Shown piece by piece: positions 1 through 6,645 of a stretch of DNA of 8,306 nucleotides. The DNA comes from Oligoflexia bacterium (GTDB taxonomy: Bacteria; Bdellovibrionota; UBA1018), in contig CAIYTD010000120.1 of the NCBI GenBank assembly GCA_903928955.1, forward strand, positions 1-8,306, written 5' to 3'. The translations under genes and the position numbers were made by a program. Every line of letters begins with the position of its first letter. Position 1 is the first letter of the stretch. The notes under the pieces are model-generated. The model had not been told where the DNA came from, did not search any database, and saw only the letters and a list, made by a program, of their open reading frames with translations.

Positions 1-1
1 G

Positions 2-145
2 ATTCTTTCCGTAGTTGTGGTTTATGCTTCTCAACTCATGCGGCAGATCATTCGTTCTTTAGATTTAGGGATTCTTAATTTAGGAGGTCAGCTCGAAAAG
101 GATTTGAAAACGGGAAGGGCTCCTTTGAGTGTTTGGGAAAATTGA
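2..145 (+). CDS. C-terminal end of a small Flp/TadE-like pilin-like protein (5' truncated)
   Basis: An open frame enters from the left edge and ends at TGA 143-145, giving 47 residues. It begins in a hydrophobic stretch (ILSVVVVYAS), followed by an amphipathic, charged tail containing GGQLEKDLKTGRAP and ending in WEN. The opening ILSVVV matches the core of the transmembrane helix in the small GQxxxEY protein at 668-961, and both tails are short, so I infer a paralogous pilin or pseudopilin whose GQxxxEY cleavage motif lies just off the window. The tail is of a type I associate with small Flp-like proteins of Bdellovibrio-like bacteria; that is memory, not a search. Its stop lies 17 bp inside the tadV gene, which implies translational coupling. 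An alternative is an unrelated single-pass membrane protein. That the frame is coding is likely; the family is a moderate call. Confidence 0.6.
   Translation: MLSVVVVYASQLMRQIIRSLDLGILNLGGQLEKDLKTGRAPLSVWEN
112..119 (+). promoter_or_regulatory. Ribosome binding site for the GTG start of tadV
   Basis: GGGAAGGG lies 9 bases before the GTG at 129, inside the end of the upstream gene. It decides the start: an in-frame TGA at 126-128 immediately precedes the GTG, so nothing further upstream is possible. No in-frame ATG occurs until well past the first catalytic aspartate. Confidence 0.5.
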
Positions 146-680
146 TACCATCTCTTTAGCTATTACGTGCATCTCAATCGTTGCTTTAGTGACAGATTTA
201 ATTTGGAGAAGAATTTTTAATAGCTTAACCGTAACATCTGCTCTTTTAGGGTTTGTCTTTTCCGCATGGACGTTGGGCTGGTATGGGTTAGGTGAATCCT
301 TTTTTGGTTTTTTTATTGGACTTCTTTTATACGGTGGGTTGTTTTACTTGAAAGTCATTGGCGGAGGAGATGTTAAGCTATTGATGGCATTAGGGAGCTG
401 GGGTGGAGCTCATTTTACAGTTGAGGCGAGTTTGTTAGCTGTTGTCTTGGGCGGTTTCAATTCAATTTTCATTCTTATTCTAAAAGGCAAGCTGATGAGT
501 TTCTCTAAAAGGATGTATCCTTTCATTATGTCTCTTTTTGTATATGACCTCGAGTTTCAGTTGCCGAAAATTGATAAGGAATTAACAATGCCTTTTGGAA
601 TTTCTATCGCTTTCGCTGCTGTATGGACAATCTTTAATCATCCTTTCGTGCTTTGGGGGCTGATTGTATGGAAGTCATGA
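129..680 (+). CDS. tadV: Prepilin peptidase of the Tad system, TadV/CpaA type (A24 aspartic protease)
   Basis: This inner-membrane aspartic peptidase would remove the short leader from Flp pilin and the TadE/TadF-like pseudopilins. At 183 residues it has only the peptidase domain and lacks the N-terminal methylase region of PilD, as is normal for TadV/CpaA. Both catalytic aspartates are visible: D23 in a D-L-I-W-R-R-I-F-N motif (family consensus DxxxRRIPN) and D81 in GGGDVKLL (family GxGD). The rest is mostly hydrophobic helices (about residues 8-25, 34-50, 58-78, 98-118, 160-180). The GTG start directly follows an in-frame stop, and the gene overlaps the upstream pilin-like gene by 17 bp. 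Its 3' end overlaps the next small pilin-like gene, so the peptidase sits between two of its likely substrates. The family is certain; the exact start is slightly less so. Confidence 0.93.
   Translation: MFGKIDTISLAITCISIVALVTDLIWRRIFNSLTVTSALLGFVFSAWTLGWYGLGESFFGFFIGLLLYGGLFYLKVIGGGDVKLLMALGSWGGAHFTVEASLLAVVLGGFNSIFILILKGKLMSFSKRMYPFIMSLFVYDLEFQLPKIDKELTMPFGISIAFAAVWTIFNHPFVLWGLIVWKS
655..659 (+). promoter_or_regulatory. Ribosome binding site choosing ATG 668
   Basis: GGGGG lies 8 bases before ATG 668. It supports ATG 668 over the TTG at 653, which has no spacing to a purine run, and over ATG 677, which overlaps the tadV stop as ATGA but has its only purine run (GGAAG 670-674) just 2 bases away. 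Confidence 0.4.
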
Positions 681-961
681 AGCAGCGATTTTATGAAACC
701 CATGAGCTCGGGCAGGCTACTACTGAGTATATTTTATTGTTATCTGTTGTTGTGAGTTTTTATATGATTGTTATTTCAGGAATGAATAGATTTAATCTAG
801 GCCAGAAACTGACAAAATTTATGACACAATCTTTTACTGCCACTTATACCTATGGACATCCACAAGCAAAGGGATTTGATAATGGTGGCCCAATCTATCA
901 TCCTCGTGCTGTAGGTTGTGAGAATTGCTTTAGAATTTTTTTAAATAGTTCCGATAAGTAA
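668..961 (+). CDS. Small Flp/TadE-like pilin-like protein with class III prepilin motif and C-terminal CxxC
   Basis: This is a 97-residue protein. A short charged leader ends at G15, followed by Q16-A-T-T-E20-Y21 and a hydrophobic helix (about 22-38). This matches the class III (Flp) prepilin rule of cleavage after Gly with Glu at +5 and Tyr at +6, so it is a likely TadV substrate and is probably exposed after processing. The remaining roughly 58 residues are polar and Gly/Tyr/Pro-rich, with a C84-E-N-C87 (CxxC) motif near the end. It is longer than a typical Flp pilin (about 50-70) but shorter than TadE. Its size and place next to TadE-like genes and cpaB resemble my recollection of the Bdellovibrio hit-locus gene bd0108 (about 101 residues); this is a hypothesis. 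It overlaps tadV by 13 bp. A longer TTG start at 653 is possible but weaker. Its exact role in the pilus (minor pilin or regulator) is not known. Confidence 0.72.
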   Translation: MEVMKQRFYETHELGQATTEYILLLSVVVSFYMIVISGMNRFNLGQKLTKFMTQSFTATYTYGHPQAKGFDNGGPIYHPRAVGCENCFRIFLNSSDK

Positions 962-962
962 A

Positions 963-1493
963 ATGACTATGAACAGAAAAGGGCAAGCTTCCATTGAATT
1001 TGCACTGACAATGATTTTGGTCATAGCCTTTATCCTTTTTTACTTTCAGTTGACTCTTGCGTTGTCTTTTGGAAATTTTGTTCATTACGCTACTTTTATG
1101 GCAGCCAGGGCTTATTTAGCTTCTAGTAGTTCTCAGGACGATCAAACTTCGAGAGCCCGGTATGTGATTGTCGCCACTTTAAAAAAATCTCAAGGCGAGT
1201 CAGGCACGGATCGATTCCCTAGCATTGCAAAGGCTGTTGGGCAGGGGGATCCAGTGGGTACTCAAATAGGACCTGGTTCAAATTTTATAGATGGCGATCC
1301 CTATTTTAGTTGGATGCAGGGCGTTCGGTATGCTTTTAAAAGTAAAATTTTTCTTATTTCTCTTTCGGGTCGCTCTACTTCAGCTGCGGATTCTTTAAAC
1401 TTTTTGTCAGAAAGTTGGTTAGGGCGAGAGCCATCGTATTCAGACTGTCAAGGAGATATGGGGAAGTTGGGTTTTTTTGATAATGGATGTTAA
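963..1493 (+). CDS. TadE-like pseudopilin
   Basis: This 176-residue protein has a short basic leader ending at G7 and then Q8-A-S-I-E12-F13, followed by a hydrophobic helix (about 14-36). This is the TadE/TadF class III prepilin arrangement (G, then E+5 and F+6), so it is probably cut by the TadV encoded two genes upstream. After the helix, an H-Y-A-T-F-M-A-A-R-A-Y segment (41-51) fits the TadE-like pattern of a conserved helix continuing into the periplasm. The soluble part (52-176) is Ser/Gly-rich and ends with two cysteines, C162 and C176, that could form a disulfide. TadE-like proteins are thought to prime or organise the Tad fibre. The ATG is 1 base after the upstream stop with only weak purine context, so translation is probably coupled; ATG 969 is an alternative two codons in. 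It may correspond to the hit-locus gene bd0109, which is unverified. Confidence 0.78.
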   Translation: MTMNRKGQASIEFALTMILVIAFILFYFQLTLALSFGNFVHYATFMAARAYLASSSSQDDQTSRARYVIVATLKKSQGESGTDRFPSIAKAVGQGDPVGTQIGPGSNFIDGDPYFSWMQGVRYAFKSKIFLISLSGRSTSAADSLNFLSESWLGREPSYSDCQGDMGKLGFFDNGC

Positions 1494-2019
1494 AGGGGAA
1501 AGTGGGCAAAGTATTTTTGAGTTTTTGTTTGCAATGCCGATGCTGATTGGAATGGTAATGATTCTTATTAGGCTCAATACAGCAATTCAGATGTCATTGG
1601 TAAATCAGCAATACTCTCGAGCACAAGCACTCTTTCTAGCCTATAATAGTCCATTCTATCCCGAGCTTGAAAAGCAGGAGAATCTTGTGGGGAAAAGTAC
1701 GAATCAATTGATGGTAGGAGTATCTGATAATCCTGCTACGCCGAATTATTTTCCGAAAGCATCGGTTCAGTTGATCGGTAGAAATCGAAAAAGTGCAGGT
1801 TCCAATGCTCCTCAGGAGGAACCTCCTTTAAGGTCACTCGTGAGAGTAAGAAATTCGGTGACTTTGTGTACTCGGAGTTATTTTTTAGGCTCAGGGCAAC
1901 CCATTTTGGCCTTAGCTGGAACTCCTATTGCTCCAGTCGGAAATGTAGCGCTGACTGAACTCAACGCGAAGTCACAATTTACAAATATTTGTGGGAGCCC
2001 GATTCAATATGAACAATAA
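1483..2019 (+). CDS. TadE/TadF-like pseudopilin
   Basis: This 178-residue protein has a leader ending at G8, then Q9-S-I-F-E13-F14 and a hydrophobic helix (about 15-30), giving a third consecutive GQxxxE[YF] motif. After the helix comes an N-Q-Q-Y-S-R-A-Q-A segment, then a polar domain with single cysteines at C129 and C170 that could pair. The motif supports a TadV-processed minor pilin/pseudopilin; I cannot separate TadE from TadF by eye. ATG 1483 is preferred over TTG 1477, and the gene overlaps the upstream TadE-like gene by 11 bp. The nearest purine run (GGGGAAG 1460-1466) is 16 bases away, so re-initiation after the upstream stop is more likely than independent loading. The 3' end overlaps cpaB by 11 bp. 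It is not a large TadG: there is no room for a von Willebrand A domain. Confidence 0.72.
   Translation: MDVKGESGQSIFEFLFAMPMLIGMVMILIRLNTAIQMSLVNQQYSRAQALFLAYNSPFYPELEKQENLVGKSTNQLMVGVSDNPATPNYFPKASVQLIGRNRKSAGSNAPQEEPPLRSLVRVRNSVTLCTRSYFLGSGQPILALAGTPIAPVGNVALTELNAKSQFTNICGSPIQYEQ
1993..1997 (+). promoter_or_regulatory. Ribosome binding site choosing ATG 2009 of cpaB
   Basis: GGGAG lies 11 bases before ATG 2009. The in-frame GTG at 1991 overlaps this run and has no good site of its own, so the ATG start is preferred. Confidence 0.4.
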
Positions 2020-2836
2020 AGCATTGACTCTTTCATTGGTAATGGCCGCACTCGCTCTTTTTTTCGTTCAAAGTTACGTTACCAGTGTAGAGGAAGAGCA
2101 AAAGAAAAAATTTGGAACAGAGGTATCTGCAATCGTTGCTAAGCGGGATATCAAAGAAATGGAAACACTGAAGGAGAATATGTTGGAATTTCAGATATTT
2201 CCAAAGAGATTTTTAGACCCTGCAGCAATTGCTTTTAGCAAAAAAGATCCTGATGAAAAAGAAACATCTAAAGCATTTAGGGACCTGACGGGGGCAGTTG
2301 CTATTGTTCCTATTAAAAAAGGGGAGCAAATTACATTCAATAAACTCGCAGATCCCAGCATAAGGACAGGATTAGCGCCTCAGATTGCCCCCGGGAGACG
2401 AGCCGTTGCAGTTCCGGTGAGTGAAGTCAGTGGGATTGCTAAACTAGTCAAGCCCGGTGATCGAGTGGATTTGATTGCTGTGATGGATACTGGAGGAGGC
2501 AAAGAGAGCAAATTGGCAAAAACCATTTTGCAGGATGTTATTGTACTTTCTATCGGAAGATATATTACAAATAATGTCGCAAGAACCATTGAATCTGACC
2601 CTTATGGAACTGGCAATAATAAAATAAGATCGCTAGCTGAAGATTTTAGTTTTTCTTCAGTCACACTCGAAGTGGAGCCTGCTCAGGCGCAAACTCTTGC
2701 ATTAATCTTAGCAAGCGGAGAAAATGGAATTATACTCTCGTTAAGGAATAATGATGATAGTGAGAGAGTTCCTCTCTCATCCTCTATTTTAGCAGATATT
2801 TTAGGCTCTGACGCCTCTCGAGTGAAGAGAAAGTGA
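2009..2836 (+). CDS. cpaB: CpaB/RcpC Flp pilus assembly protein
   Basis: This is a 275-residue periplasmic protein anchored by an N-terminal helix (about 7-24), close to the usual CpaB/RcpC length. An SAF-like domain starts at V39-S-A-I-V-A-K-R-D-I and continues to G96-A-V-A-I-V-P-I-K-K-G-E-Q-I (about 39-112), the repeated 'ripe-and-release' pattern of the family. The RcpC-type domain follows from G129-R-R-A-V-A-V-P-V through L146-V-K-P-G-D-R-V-D-L (129-160). A C-terminal part (S217-V-T-L-E-V-E-P-A-Q-A to about 248) has the family's 'valuable only via protein interaction' beta pattern before the Ala/Ser tail. CpaB is thought to work with the CpaC secretin in stabilising the outer-membrane channel. 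The gene overlaps the upstream pseudopilin by 11 bp, and its TGA shares one base with the cpaC ATG (TGATG). The family call is firm. Confidence 0.92.
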   Translation: MNNKALTLSLVMAALALFFVQSYVTSVEEEQKKKFGTEVSAIVAKRDIKEMETLKENMLEFQIFPKRFLDPAAIAFSKKDPDEKETSKAFRDLTGAVAIVPIKKGEQITFNKLADPSIRTGLAPQIAPGRRAVAVPVSEVSGIAKLVKPGDRVDLIAVMDTGGGKESKLAKTILQDVIVLSIGRYITNNVARTIESDPYGTGNNKIRSLAEDFSFSSVTLEVEPAQAQTLALILASGENGIILSLRNNDDSERVPLSSSILADILGSDASRVKRK

Positions 2837-4458
2837 TGGATATAAGAAATCATCTCCAGATATTTGTTCGATGGTTTTTTAAAGTAGGGCTTTTGTTGAT
2901 TCTTCTGATTCTATCCAGTCCAGTTAGAGGCGATTCGGATTTGAAACTTTTTAAAAAAAATAAGTATCAAAAATCAAGACTGACTACGGATGAGGCAGAA
3001 TCCAATGCAGATAAGCGTAGGCTTTTGTTAACTACTGGCGAAGATAAAGTGGTGGATATTGATTTTGATGTCACTGGTGCTAAAGGAGGAATTGAATATG
3101 GAAACCCTTCTATTTTGACAACAACGATTGTTAAAATTGGAGAAAAACGTCAAATTATTTTTAAACCTCTTAAGGCAGGGGAAACGACAGTCAGTTTAAG
3201 AGATAATGATGGAACATTGCGATTGATTTTCTTAGTTCGAATCACAGGTACAGATCTTCTAAGAATTGCAGGAGAAATCCGAACATTACTTCGAGACGTA
3301 GAGGGCCTTGAAATTAGGATTGTTGGATCCAAAGTGATTGCAGAAGGAGAAGTGATTGTACCGAATGATTATGGTCGCTTGCTTACTGTAATTCAAGATA
3401 AAGCTTATTCAGATTTTGTTTTAAATATGACGACACTTTCTCCTTTGGCAATGCAGGTAATGGCTAAGCGCATTCAAGATGATATTATTTCTTTCGCTCC
3501 TAACGTTAAATCGAGAGTCGTCAATGGAATGATTTTTTTAGAAGGAACAGTTGATAATGTAGATGCGGCTACTCGGGCTCAAAATGTTGCTAACCTTTAT
3601 TTGCCTGATTTACGTCCTGGAAGTCTTTTAGAAAAAGATCCTACCGTTCAACGTTTAACAAGAAAATTGGTTTGGAGCTTTATTGTCGTTAATCCTCCTT
3701 CACCGAAAAAGCAGGATAAGTTGGTTCGGGTTACAGTTCACTTTGTTGAGTTGGATAAAGATTATAATAAGGTATTTGGATTTAAGTGGCAGCCAGGATT
3801 TACTGCTGATCCTCAAATTGCAGTAGGGCAGCAGCAAAATGGGGCTGCTTCTGGTAGTGGAGCTCAATTTAGTGCAACCATATCCAGTTTAATTCCAAAA
3901 CTCGATAGTGCTCAAGCAGCTGGATATGCAAGAGTTTTGAAAACGGGTACTCTTATTGTGAGAAGTGGTCAACCCGCTAAGTTAGATGAATCAACAGATT
4001 TTCCATTTTCGCAGACTGGGGCAAATGGACAGCTAACCTTTGCTAGCAAGGGAGTGGGATTATCTATTGCTGTCACTCCTCAAATTTTAGGTCGAACGGA
4101 AGATATAGAAATGCAGATTGAGCTCAATCAAACGAGCTTGGTAGGCCGAGCGCCTCAATCCGGTCCACCGGTGACCGCGATTCATAAAATATCCACTAAA
4201 CTCTACGTTAAATCTAATGAAAGTGCTGCAGTTGCCGGGGTTACTTCTAGTAATATTGGTACAGATTTTAATAAAGATGACCCATCTCCTGGCTCTTTTA
4301 CTGGGGGAACTACAAACGCGCTTTTTTCTCTCCTGCATACAAAAGCTTTTCGTAAGCAGATGTCTCAGTTTGTTGTATTTATTACACCTCAAATTATTGA
4401 AAATGCTTCAGATGGTACTGAAGATCTCAAAAGGAATTTTAGAGTTAAAGTAAAATAG
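2836..4458 (+). CDS. cpaC: CpaC/RcpA outer-membrane secretin of the Tad system
   Basis: This 540-residue protein would form the outer-membrane ring through which the pilus exits. A basic start and hydrophobic core (about 13-30) look like a Sec signal, with cleavage near R31-G-D. The CpaC-type N-terminal domain spans about 60-137 (ends with D-G-T-L-R-L-I-F-L-V). It is followed by two BON-like modules (about 139-200 and 204-260). The secretin domain runs about 296-523, including L368-K-T-G-T-L-I-V-R-S-G-Q-P-A-K-L and F513-V-V-F-I-T-P-Q-I-I near the end. The segment N461-E-S-A-A-V-A-G-V fits the start of the secretin signature, but the usual P-x-L-G-x-I-P-x-L-G part after it is replaced by a Ser/Gly/Asp-rich stretch (471-495) leading to A-L-F. 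ATG 2836 has a GAAGAG site 6 bases upstream and shares a base with the cpaB stop; the in-frame GTG at 2833 is one codon earlier. No pilotin gene is seen. Confidence 0.93.
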   Translation: MDIRNHLQIFVRWFFKVGLLLILLILSSPVRGDSDLKLFKKNKYQKSRLTTDEAESNADKRRLLLTTGEDKVVDIDFDVTGAKGGIEYGNPSILTTTIVKIGEKRQIIFKPLKAGETTVSLRDNDGTLRLIFLVRITGTDLLRIAGEIRTLLRDVEGLEIRIVGSKVIAEGEVIVPNDYGRLLTVIQDKAYSDFVLNMTTLSPLAMQVMAKRIQDDIISFAPNVKSRVVNGMIFLEGTVDNVDAATRAQNVANLYLPDLRPGSLLEKDPTVQRLTRKLVWSFIVVNPPSPKKQDKLVRVTVHFVELDKDYNKVFGFKWQPGFTADPQIAVGQQQNGAASGSGAQFSATISSLIPKLDSAQAAGYARVLKTGTLIVRSGQPAKLDESTDFPFSQTGANGQLTFASKGVGLSIAVTPQILGRTEDIEMQIELNQTSLVGRAPQSGPPVTAIHKISTKLYVKSNESAAVAGVTSSNIGTDFNKDDPSPGSFTGGTTNALFSLLHTKAFRKQMSQFVVFITPQIIENASDGTEDLKRNFRVKVK

Positions 4459-4474
4459 GGAAAAGGTTAAAATT

Positions 4475-6631
4475 ATGCCAGGTCATATTATATCTGTCGT
4501 GGGTGGAAAAGGTGGCGTTGGCAAAAGTGTTTTTGCTGCTAATCTGGCAATTGCTTATCTACAGGAATTTAAGCAGAGGCCCTTGATTGTTGATCTCGAT
4601 TTGGCCAGTTTAGGGGATCAAAATATTATATTAGGACAGAATCCAGCCAAAGGGATCGTGGATGTATCGAAAATGCAGGGAGCTGCCATTGATCCAAAAA
4701 GTTTAGCACCTTTTATGGTTAATGTTCAGGCAGGCTATAGCTATATTGGTGCTCCTAGGGATGCAATCTTGGCGCGTGATTTAGATTTGGAGGGCCTGGG
4801 GAAGTTCCTTAAAGCGGCGCCTAATATTTTTAATTTAGTTGTAGTTGATTGTGGAAATGGAATGGAGCCTTGGGCATTGAAGACTTTTGAATACTCTACT
4901 GCTATTTTTGTTATCACTACAGCAGATGTGATTGTAATCAATCAAACTAAAAGAGTTTTAGGGAAAATTCAGGAGCTACTTTTCCCTCCTGAAATGGTTC
5001 AATTGGTTATAAATAAATACTCTGCTAGTAATATTATTAATCCTCAGATGATTCAGAAGAATTTCAATAAGCAGATATTTGCTGCCATTCCAGAAGATGT
5101 CGTAACATGTGATGGATCTTTGGCAAAAAGTGTTCCGTTTTGTATTGGAGCAGCTAATACACCTATCTCTCGCGCTTATCACGATATCGTACGCAAAATT
5201 CAGCAAGTGAATCTTTTAGAGAATTTGTCCCGTTTAAAGAAGCCAACCGGAGTTTTAGCTCAACCCTTAAGCTCTGGAACCGCAGTAGATGGTTCTCCAG
5301 TATTGAATGACGGTGGGCCTAATGCTCGCACCTCGGTGGCGCCGCTCGATCCTTGGACGGCTATGAAGCTGAGAATTCATAAAGCCCTCGTTGAACAAAT
5401 GGACTTAAAAAAAACGAACACGGATACGAATGATTCCAAGCAGAGAGCAGTTTTAAGAGAAAAAACACAAAAGGGAGTTTTAGATATTCTGAACCATGAA
5501 GATACTGCATCGCTGTTAACGACCCGAGAGTTGAAAGCCCAGATCATTAAGGAAGTTTTGGATGAAGCTCTGGGACTTGGGCCACTTGAGGATCTTTTAG
5601 CAGATGATTCGGTCAGTGAGATCATGGTCAATTCTAGAGATCAGATCTATATTGAGCGAGCTGGAAAACCGCAGCTTTCGAAGGTGACTTTTTCAAGTGA
5701 AGCTCAAATGATGAATGTGATTGAGCGTATCGTAACTCCATTAGGTCGAAGAGTCGACGAAAAGGTCCCCTATGTGGATGCACGACTTTTAGATGGGTCT
5801 CGTGTGCATGTGATTATTCCACCATTGGCACTTCGGGGACCAACCATTACTATTAGAAAATTTCCGAAGAAGAGAGTCGAATATAGGGATTTGGTAAATT
5901 TTGGTTCAATGACTGAGGAAATTGCTGACTTTTTAAGATGTTGTGTAGAAGCTAAATTAAACATTGTCGTTTCCGGTGGCACAGGGTCAGGAAAAACAAC
6001 ATTGCTAAATGTTTTGTCTAATTTTATTCCAGCAAGCGAGAGAATTATTACAGTCGAGGATTCGGCCGAGTTACAGTTAGCTCAAGAACACGTGGTCCGT
6101 CTTGAATCTCGACCTAAAAATATCGAAGGAGAGGGAGAGGTCAGCATTCGTGATCTCATTAAATGTTGCCTGAGAATGCGTCCTGATAGAATAGTTGTTG
6201 GTGAGTGTAGAGGTGGAGAAGCATTGGATATGCTTCAAGCAATGAATACAGGTCATTCAGGTTCCCTTACAACTTTACATTCAAATAATCCGCGTGAATG
6301 TATTGCTAGATTAGAGACCTTGGTAATGATGGCTGGTTTAGGTTTACCCGCTAAAGCAATTAAGGAAAATATCGCTTCCGCAGTGGGATTAATTATTCAG
6401 CAGTCTCGTCTAAGTGATGGTTCTAGAAAAATTACTTATATTACAGAAGTTGTAGGTATGCAGGGAGAAGTCGTTAGTTTACAGGATATCTTTGTCTATA
6501 AACAAGAGTCATTGGATAAAAAGAGAAAAATTATTGGCAGATTTGTTCCAACAGGTTTCATACCTAAATTTATTGAAGAAATGGAAGCAAAGGGTATGAA
6601 GGTTTCTAGAAGTCTATTTGGAGCAAAGTGA
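4475..6631 (+). CDS. TadZ/CpaE (MinD-like) ATPase fused to TadA/CpaF secretion ATPase
   Basis: This 718-residue protein joins two enzymes usually encoded separately. Residues 1-245 are a MinD/ParA-like ATPase: deviant Walker A G11-K-G-G-V-G-K-S18 with the signature K12, switch region D40-L-D-L (40-43) and V122-V-V-D125 as Walker B. They lack the receiver-like N-terminal domain of classical CpaE. A linker rich in Pro, Ser, Gly and Asn (about 255-292) leads to a TadA/CpaF-type ATPase (about 293-718). That half has a helical N-domain, then Walker A G501-G-T-G-S-G-K-T-T509, an Asp box (I525-T-V-E-D-S), Walker B with glutamate (R569-P-D-R-I-V-V-G-E577) and a His box (T592-G-H-S-G-S-L-T-T-L-H). All catalytic elements look intact, so both halves could hydrolyse ATP. 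The frame is continuous and no internal start is needed. ATG 4475 follows AAAAGG (4461-4466) by 8 bases. TadZ is a polar localiser, so fusion would tether the motor to its site. Confidence 0.93.
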   Translation: MPGHIISVVGGKGGVGKSVFAANLAIAYLQEFKQRPLIVDLDLASLGDQNIILGQNPAKGIVDVSKMQGAAIDPKSLAPFMVNVQAGYSYIGAPRDAILARDLDLEGLGKFLKAAPNIFNLVVVDCGNGMEPWALKTFEYSTAIFVITTADVIVINQTKRVLGKIQELLFPPEMVQLVINKYSASNIINPQMIQKNFNKQIFAAIPEDVVTCDGSLAKSVPFCIGAANTPISRAYHDIVRKIQQVNLLENLSRLKKPTGVLAQPLSSGTAVDGSPVLNDGGPNARTSVAPLDPWTAMKLRIHKALVEQMDLKKTNTDTNDSKQRAVLREKTQKGVLDILNHEDTASLLTTRELKAQIIKEVLDEALGLGPLEDLLADDSVSEIMVNSRDQIYIERAGKPQLSKVTFSSEAQMMNVIERIVTPLGRRVDEKVPYVDARLLDGSRVHVIIPPLALRGPTITIRKFPKKRVEYRDLVNFGSMTEEIADFLRCCVEAKLNIVVSGGTGSGKTTLLNVLSNFIPASERIITVEDSAELQLAQEHVVRLESRPKNIEGEGEVSIRDLIKCCLRMRPDRIVVGECRGGEALDMLQAMNTGHSGSLTTLHSNNPRECIARLETLVMMAGLGLPAKAIKENIASAVGLIIQQSRLSDGSRKITYITEVVGMQGEVVSLQDIFVYKQESLDKKRKIIGRFVPTGFIPKFIEEMEAKGMKVSRSLFGAK

Positions 6632-6645
6632 AGCTGTGAGGTTAT

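Noticed and set aside
82..88. AGGAGGT, a strong Shine-Dalgarno match near the left edge
   Set aside because: No ATG, GTG or TTG lies at a usable distance, and it encodes part of the L-G-G-Q stretch of the truncated upstream gene.
653..667. Extended TTG start for the small pilin-like gene (adds five residues)
   Set aside because: The GGGGG site is correctly spaced for ATG 668 and would overlap the TTG start; an ATG is preferred.
1814..1827. AGGAGG-AA-CCTCCT, an ideal Shine-Dalgarno sequence paired to its complement
   Set aside because: It is inside the third pseudopilin gene with no suitably spaced start codon after it; most likely coincidental codon use (Q-E-E-P-P).
4116..4129. Perfect 14-bp palindrome GATTGAGCTCAATC
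   Set aside because: It lies within the coding sequence of the secretin domain. One palindrome of this length in about 8 kb is near chance expectation, and no second copy was noticed to suggest an operator.
4087..4392. Minus-strand open frame of 101 codons opposite the end of cpaC
   Set aside because: It lies entirely inside a well-supported secretin domain, has no ribosome binding site context, and its composition (many Arg, Cys, Asn) looks like a reverse-strand shadow.
4217..4453. Second + strand frame inside the end of cpaC
   Set aside because: It is a Leu-rich out-of-frame shadow of the secretin C-terminus, which is conserved in the main frame.
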